A stretch of DNA of 64,000 nucleotides, taken from positions 33,637-97,636 of the forward strand of contig PNKK01000005.1 of NCBI GenBank assembly GCA_013822395.1, in the 5' to 3' direction. Shown in pieces: positions 59,332-64,000 of this stretch (its first letter is position 1; every line of letters starts with the position of its first letter). The notes under the pieces are model-generated. The model made no database searches and was not told where the DNA came from. It saw only the letters and a list, made by a program, of their open reading frames with translations. This stretch comes from Anaerolinea sp. GTDB lineage: Bacteria; Chloroflexota; Limnocylindria; Limnocylindrales; CSP1-4. The position numbers and the translations under genes are program-made.

Positions 59332-62300
59332 TCAGTCGAGACCGAGCGTTGGCTGGTCCTCGGGTACGCTCGGCACGGGGGGAGCGGCGCGCTCGGCCCC
59401 TGTCGGCGTCGGCAGCTCGCTGGCGGCGAAGACCGGACCGGCCACGACGCGGCCGAGCAGGGACTCGAGAGCAGGGTAGGTGGCGATCGTTGCCTCCAGG
59501 ACCCAGAGCAGCTCGAGGAACTCCTCGGTGAAGGCGGGGGCCCAGCGCTCGGGCCGGATGTCGTCAAGCGGCGAGGAGCGCCGTCCGGCGCCGTCCTTCA
59601 TCCGGTAGGCGAGCCACGACCGGACGACCTCGAAGCCCGAGACCGAGAACGACCACACCTCCGGCGCGACGGGACCGAAGGCGCCGTTGCCGACGTGGAC
59701 AGTCTGGGACGGCTCGTCGTAAGAGAACCGCTCGGGGTAGTCGGCGGCCGTATCGGGAACGGCGATGATCGCGCGGGCGCGGCCCTGTGGCACGACACCG
59801 GGTCGCTCGCCGCCCGGGACGAAGCGGGTCCCGTACGTGTGGAGCCAGATGAGACGCCGGCCGAGCCCCACGGCCTCCGCGAAGAGGGCTGGATCCCGGG
59901 TCAGCGGGATGCGCGGTCCGGGGATCGTCAGCTCCTCGCTGAACCGCTCGACGTAGCTCGGGGAGGCCAGCACGGCGTAGGCGCACGCGAACAGGTCCTC
60001 GGGTGAGACGGGCCGGCCGAGCTCAAGGGCGAGGAGAGCGAGAAGGCCGCCCGTGATGTTCGGTTCGGTCGCGGCTGCATCCCGCCAGAGCGGCACGACG
60101 TCCTTGCCACTGAACGAGCCGCGGAAGTGATGCCGGTCGGGGATGTGGGCTGTTACTGTCGCCGCCGGGCCTGCACCGAGTACCCCTGTGAGCAGGCTCG
60201 TGAAGTAGACCTGCTGTGGACCCTCCACGATCCACAGAGGCGGACGCAGGAAGTCGCCCAGGCGACCGTCTGCAAGAACATGCTGGCGGTCGAACGACCG
60301 ATACGCGTACCTCGCCGTCCGATCCGGTGCTGAGCCGGCTGCAAGGGCCAGGATCGGCGGCAGATCGGGCCGAGCACCGAACAGCGACGGATACTGCCGG
60401 TCGACGCTCCGATCTCGCGTCTGGTGGAAGAGGCGCGCGCGGTCAAGTCGGTCGCTGGCGACAAGGCTCCGCCAGCGGCGGTCGAGCAGGTCGGCCGATT
60501 GCCCGATCGGCCATGTCCGCTTCATCTCGACGCCCGTGTGCTGCCACGGGAACAGGTCGGTCAGCAACGGCCACGACCAGTAGTCGCCGGCCGTCCGCGG
60601 GAGGAACGCCGCGTGCCAGTCGGTCGGGCAGTCGGACCAGTCGAGGTCGGTGGAGTGGCCGATCGCAGCGAGCCGGGCCAGCTTCTCCTCGCGGGTCCCC
60701 TCGATCCGCGCGTAGTGGACCGCGGCCGGCACCTCCGGCATCGGCATGCCGAACCGGACGCCGACGGCGATCGCGACCGGCGTCTGGATCGCGAAGACGT
60801 TCTCGGTCTTGCGGGCGCCCAGGTTGTCACCCTCGAGGTCGATGATCCAGAGCTCGTCGAACGTCCGGCGCATCCACTCGCGCATCCCGACGAAGCCGGG
60901 GCCGCGGAGGTACGACGAGGCGGTGATGAAACTGACGATGCCGGGTCCGGCGGTCGACTCGAACACCTTCCAGAGCGCCCAGCGCCAGAAGTAGACGTAG
61001 TCGTTGTAGAGGTTCTTCAGGTGGACGCCGGCGCCAGACGCCCGCGCCGGCTCGAGGAAGTCGTCGAGGATCGCGCGTCCGCCCGCGTCGCCGAAGCGGA
61101 CCCAGCCGCCCTTGCGGTCCGTCACGAGGTCGCCGGGCTCGATGACCTGGCGGTCGTAGGGTGGATTGCCGATGCAGACGAGCACGCGCGTCTCGGACTT
61201 CACCTTCTGGGCGCGCCGGTGCTCCTCGGACAAGGGCCGGTGGAGGAGCGTCATCTGCCCCGGTGGCGCCGCGAACGGCGACTCAAGCGTGTCAGTCAGG
61301 TAGACGTGCGCGCCGTCAGGCGGCAACTGGCCGCCGGCCGCGAGCACCTGCTGGCTCAACCGCAGATGCGCGACCGCGTATGGGCCGATCAGGATCTCGA
61401 ACGCGTGGGTATTTGCCGCGAGGTCGGTCGCCCGACCGGGGAGAGCACCGGCTCCGAAGCGACGCTCCACCCGTTCGAGCGCCTCGGCCATCGCGGCCAG
61501 GGGGTACGTCCCTGTGCCGGCCGCCGGGTCGAGGAGGACGACGCCCTCACCTGCGAACGTCAGATCCTTGCCAAATCGCGTCTCCAGCAGCTCGGCGACG
61601 AGGCGAACCTGCGCCCCGACGACCTCGACGGGCGTGTAGTAGACGCCCCGGTCCTTGCGCAGCTTCGGATCGTAGGCCGCCAGGAAGTCCTCGTAGAAGT
61701 AGAGCCACGGGTCCGGGCTGCGGTTCGTGAGGGCCGCGAGGTCAACGGCGCCGATCGCCCGCTCGAGGAGGGCAACGCCGACCTCGATCTCGCGCCGCGC
61801 CTGCTCGTCGGTCAGGATCTTGAGCGCCTGGGAGAGGAGCGTGTGACCGCGCGACAGCGTCCGTGCGGCCGCGTCCGTCCCGAGCTCGGTGGAGCCGCTG
61901 AAGCGGGCAAGGAGGAGCGCGTACGTCACCGTCTGGGCGTACGCGTCGGCAAACTGCGCCTCGTCCGCGTCGGGGAAGAGGAACGTGCGCCAGTCCTGGG
62001 CGAGCTGCTCGAGGCTCGATCCCGGCCGCCCGAGCGCGGCGAGGACGTCCTGGCGCACGAGATGGCAGAGCGGCGCAAGGACCTCGGCGAGTGCCTTCGG
62101 GGAGGTCGGCACGATCGGGTTCCACGACATGAAGTCGCGGAGCATCGACTCCAGCTTCTCGGCGTCCGACGGCGCTACCGCCATCGCGCCGACCTCGGCA
62201 ACGTGCCCGGCGAGCTTGAACCGCTGGACGAGCGCGCCCGTGCGGAAGAGGCTCCACTCTGATCCGTCGGTGTAGATCAGGTTCGGGAGCCGCTGGAACT

Positions 62301-62610
62301 TCTGCCACTGCTCGCGGTCCGCACCCGAAAAGCGCTCCGGGCGGGCGCCCCTACCCGGAGCCTTGAGCTCGACGTGACCGGTCAGGAGCCCATCGACCGC
62401 GACGCCGATGTCCGGGCGCGCTCCGAGGCCGCGAACCTGAGCCTCTGTTCGGGCCGCGGCAGTCCGGGCGAATAGGTTCCCGGCAAGCTCGATGAGTTCG
62501 ACGACGGGCGACTTGAGCTGGTCTTCGGGTTGGGCGTGGACGGGCGTGTCGAAGTTGACCTTGACTTTCGCCGCGAACGACCGGGCGACGGTCAGGAGGA
62601 TCGGGTTCAA
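59332..62610 (-). CDS. Single-chain type IIG/ISP-like restriction-modification enzyme (nuclease-like N-terminus + N6-adenine methyltransferase + specificity region)
   Basis: N-terminal RPDIGVAVDGLLTGHVELKAPG (PD-(D/E)XK-like); DRGVYYTPVEVVGAQVRLV; VLLDPAAGTGTYPLA; VCIGNPPYDRQ; no helicase motifs seen. Confidence 0.87.
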   Translation of the reverse strand: MNPILLTVARSFAAKVKVNFDTPVHAQPEDQLKSPVVELIELAGNLFARTAAARTEAQVRGLGARPDIGVAVDGLLTGHVELKAPGRGARPERFSGADREQWQKFQRLPNLIYTDGSEWSLFRTGALVQRFKLAGHVAEVGAMAVAPSDAEKLESMLRDFMSWNPIVPTSPKALAEVLAPLCHLVRQDVLAALGRPGSSLEQLAQDWRTFLFPDADEAQFADAYAQTVTYALLLARFSGSTELGTDAAARTLSRGHTLLSQALKILTDEQARREIEVGVALLERAIGAVDLAALTNRSPDPWLYFYEDFLAAYDPKLRKDRGVYYTPVEVVGAQVRLVAELLETRFGKDLTFAGEGVVLLDPAAGTGTYPLAAMAEALERVERRFGAGALPGRATDLAANTHAFEILIGPYAVAHLRLSQQVLAAGGQLPPDGAHVYLTDTLESPFAAPPGQMTLLHRPLSEEHRRAQKVKSETRVLVCIGNPPYDRQVIEPGDLVTDRKGGWVRFGDAGGRAILDDFLEPARASGAGVHLKNLYNDYVYFWRWALWKVFESTAGPGIVSFITASSYLRGPGFVGMREWMRRTFDELWIIDLEGDNLGARKTENVFAIQTPVAIAVGVRFGMPMPEVPAAVHYARIEGTREEKLARLAAIGHSTDLDWSDCPTDWHAAFLPRTAGDYWSWPLLTDLFPWQHTGVEMKRTWPIGQSADLLDRRWRSLVASDRLDRARLFHQTRDRSVDRQYPSLFGARPDLPPILALAAGSAPDRTARYAYRSFDRQHVLADGRLGDFLRPPLWIVEGPQQVYFTSLLTGVLGAGPAATVTAHIPDRHHFRGSFSGKDVVPLWRDAAATEPNITGGLLALLALELGRPVSPEDLFACAYAVLASPSYVERFSEELTIPGPRIPLTRDPALFAEAVGLGRRLIWLHTYGTRFVPGGERPGVVPQGRARAIIAVPDTAADYPERFSYDEPSQTVHVGNGAFGPVAPEVWSFSVSGFEVVRSWLAYRMKDGAGRRSSPLDDIRPERWAPAFTEEFLELLWVLEATIATYPALESLLGRVVAGPVFAASELPTPTGAERAAPPVPSVPEDQPTLGLD

Positions 62611-62894
62611 GCTGCTCCCCCTGCGGAAGGGCGTCGGGCGAAGCCTATATCAGCGGCGCCAGGTGTCGGATCGGCGGGCTACTCGCCGGTAATCCATGCG
62701 AGGTAGAGTGCCCCATGGCCTCCAGCGCAGAGCAGCATGGCTTCGCAGCTCTCGGATACTCGGGTTCGCAAGTGGATGCTGCCGGCAAATCCCGCGAAGG
62801 TGGTCACCGAAGGAGATCTCCCTTTCGGGGGCCCACGAACCGGACGCGGTCACCGATAGTCCGTCGGTTCTCGTAGGCCGGGTACGATCATCAG

Positions 62895-63623
62895 ATGCCA
62901 TCGAATCCCGCGCCGTACTCATCCTGGGGCGGATCGCGCGGCGAGATCGACGCTGCGGGTCGATGCATCCGCGACTACTGGGCCGCGGATGCCCAGGAAC
63001 TCACCGATAAGGTCATGGCGGCATTCGACCTCGCCTGGAAGTATCGGGCGGAGTTTCAGACGCCGCTTACTTCGGTCGTGATGGGCCTCCGAAGTTTCGT
63101 GAAGAGCGAAGGGGTTCCGGTCGTCGTCGCCCAGCGCCTCAAGCGCATGCCGACGATTCTGGACAAGCTCAGTCGGCATACGGCCATGCAGCTCAGCAGG
63201 ATGCAGGACATCGGCGGCTGTCGGGCCGTCTTCCCGCACGGCGGGTTCGCCTACATCGACGGCGTGCGGCACCGAATGAAGCGTCAGAATTGGGATGTCG
63301 TCGAGGAGTACGACTACATCGCGAATCCGAAGACGAGTGGCTATCGCGGTGTCCACGTGGTGGTGCTTCGGACGAACCGGCTCATCGAGATCCAGCTTCG
63401 CACCGAGGCTCAGCACCGATGGGCGGAGACCGTCGAGCAGCTCGGCAGCAGGACTGGCCACAACCTCAAGGACGGGCAGGGGCCGAAAGAGCTACTTCAA
63501 TACCTCGAAAGGGCGGCGTATGGTACTTCCCTGCAGGAGTCCGGCCAGCCGTTGCCAGGGGATTTCTTGACCGAGTTCGCGGGACTCACGCAGCGCGCCC
63601 AGCCGTTCCTCGTGAGACGATAG
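62895..63623 (+). CDS. RelA/SpoT-domain protein
   Basis: LKRMPTILDKLSRHTAMQLSRMQDIGGCRAVF...YIANPKTSGYRGVHVVVLRTNRLIEIQLRTEAQHRWAETVEQLG. Confidence 0.9.
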   Translation: MPSNPAPYSSWGGSRGEIDAAGRCIRDYWAADAQELTDKVMAAFDLAWKYRAEFQTPLTSVVMGLRSFVKSEGVPVVVAQRLKRMPTILDKLSRHTAMQLSRMQDIGGCRAVFPHGGFAYIDGVRHRMKRQNWDVVEEYDYIANPKTSGYRGVHVVVLRTNRLIEIQLRTEAQHRWAETVEQLGSRTGHNLKDGQGPKELLQYLERAAYGTSLQESGQPLPGDFLTEFAGLTQRAQPFLVRR

Positions 63624-63632
63624 GGATATCCG

Positions 63633-63908
63633 ATGGCAATCGTTCTCCACTTCCTCCTCGTCTACGATCACAAGAGGCAGCAGCTCGCGTCCAAACCCCG
63701 CCAGTTCACCGACGGGGCGAGAGCTGCTTCTGCATATTCCGAGTACGAGGCGGAGCACCGGAATGACGCGAATCTCGAGATCGTCTTGGTCGGTGCGGAC
63801 TCCCTCTCCACGATCATGAGGACGCACGGTCACTATTTCAAGGCTGCCGAGGAGCCATTCCCGTCGCTGTTGCAGCCCGCTGGCGACGCGGCACCCGTTC
63901 GCGCCTAG
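63633..63908 (+). CDS. Small hypothetical protein paired with the RelA/SpoT-domain gene
   Basis: MAIVLHFLLVYDHKRQQLASKPRQFTDGARAASAYSEYEAEHRNDANLEIVLVGADSLSTIMRTHGHYF; starts 9 nt after upstream stop. Confidence 0.7.
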   Translation: MAIVLHFLLVYDHKRQQLASKPRQFTDGARAASAYSEYEAEHRNDANLEIVLVGADSLSTIMRTHGHYFKAAEEPFPSLLQPAGDAAPVRA

Positions 63909-64000
63909 TCGAACAGCGCGGGCGATCTCATCGCATATCGAGATGTTGATCGTCGGGACGTGTGGCGCCCCTACCAGTCCAGGAGGCCCTTCGAGGCTCT

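Noticed and set aside
60424-62262. 612-aa forward ORF
   Set aside because: Antisense to the R-M gene, no domain signal.

Overview
High-GC bacterial chromosomal window. The taxonomy cannot be proven from sequence alone; protein style suggests a Chloroflexota/actinobacterial-like genome, probably from a MAG. I see about 55 supportable coding regions on both strands. Main blocks: (i) a left-edge HTH/nucleotidyltransferase toxin-antitoxin-like pair and a frameshifted methyltransferase; (ii) MMPL transporter + AttH-like protein; (iii) Rrf2 regulator + NirK-type nitrite reductase + NnrS-like membrane protein; (iv) a co-directional ROK/ABC transporter/GH66/GH15/GH31 locus predicted to use alpha-1,6-glucans; (v) a CopC/CtaG/CDF/DUF411/cupredoxin copper and metal region; (vi) a metal island with ArsR regulators, three P1B-type ATPases that all lack the canonical CPC motif, LspA and an ICMT-like methyltransferase; (vii) a four-gene Psr/Phs-like molybdoenzyme operon (FeS, Mo, TorD, NrfD) that shares a TTTCA[GT]-N6-CTGAA[AG] operator-like motif with an ArsR gene and a P1B ATPase; (viii) CsoR + ATPase, VapBC, an NRAMP-like transporter and a 71-bp perfect direct repeat joining the NRAMP gene to the ATPase tail; (ix) VKOR/DsbA, FabI-like SDR, CoA transferase and PIG-L genes; (x) a right-end accessory region with Phd/RelE, a single-chain type IIG/ISP-like restriction-modification enzyme, and a RelA/SpoT-domain protein with a small partner ORF. 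No rRNA, confident tRNA, CRISPR array or intact IS element was seen. The strongest candidates for something new are the metal-regulated molybdoenzyme module (32.8-42.9 kb) and the RelA/SpoT-domain two-gene unit next to the R-M gene (59.3-63.9 kb).
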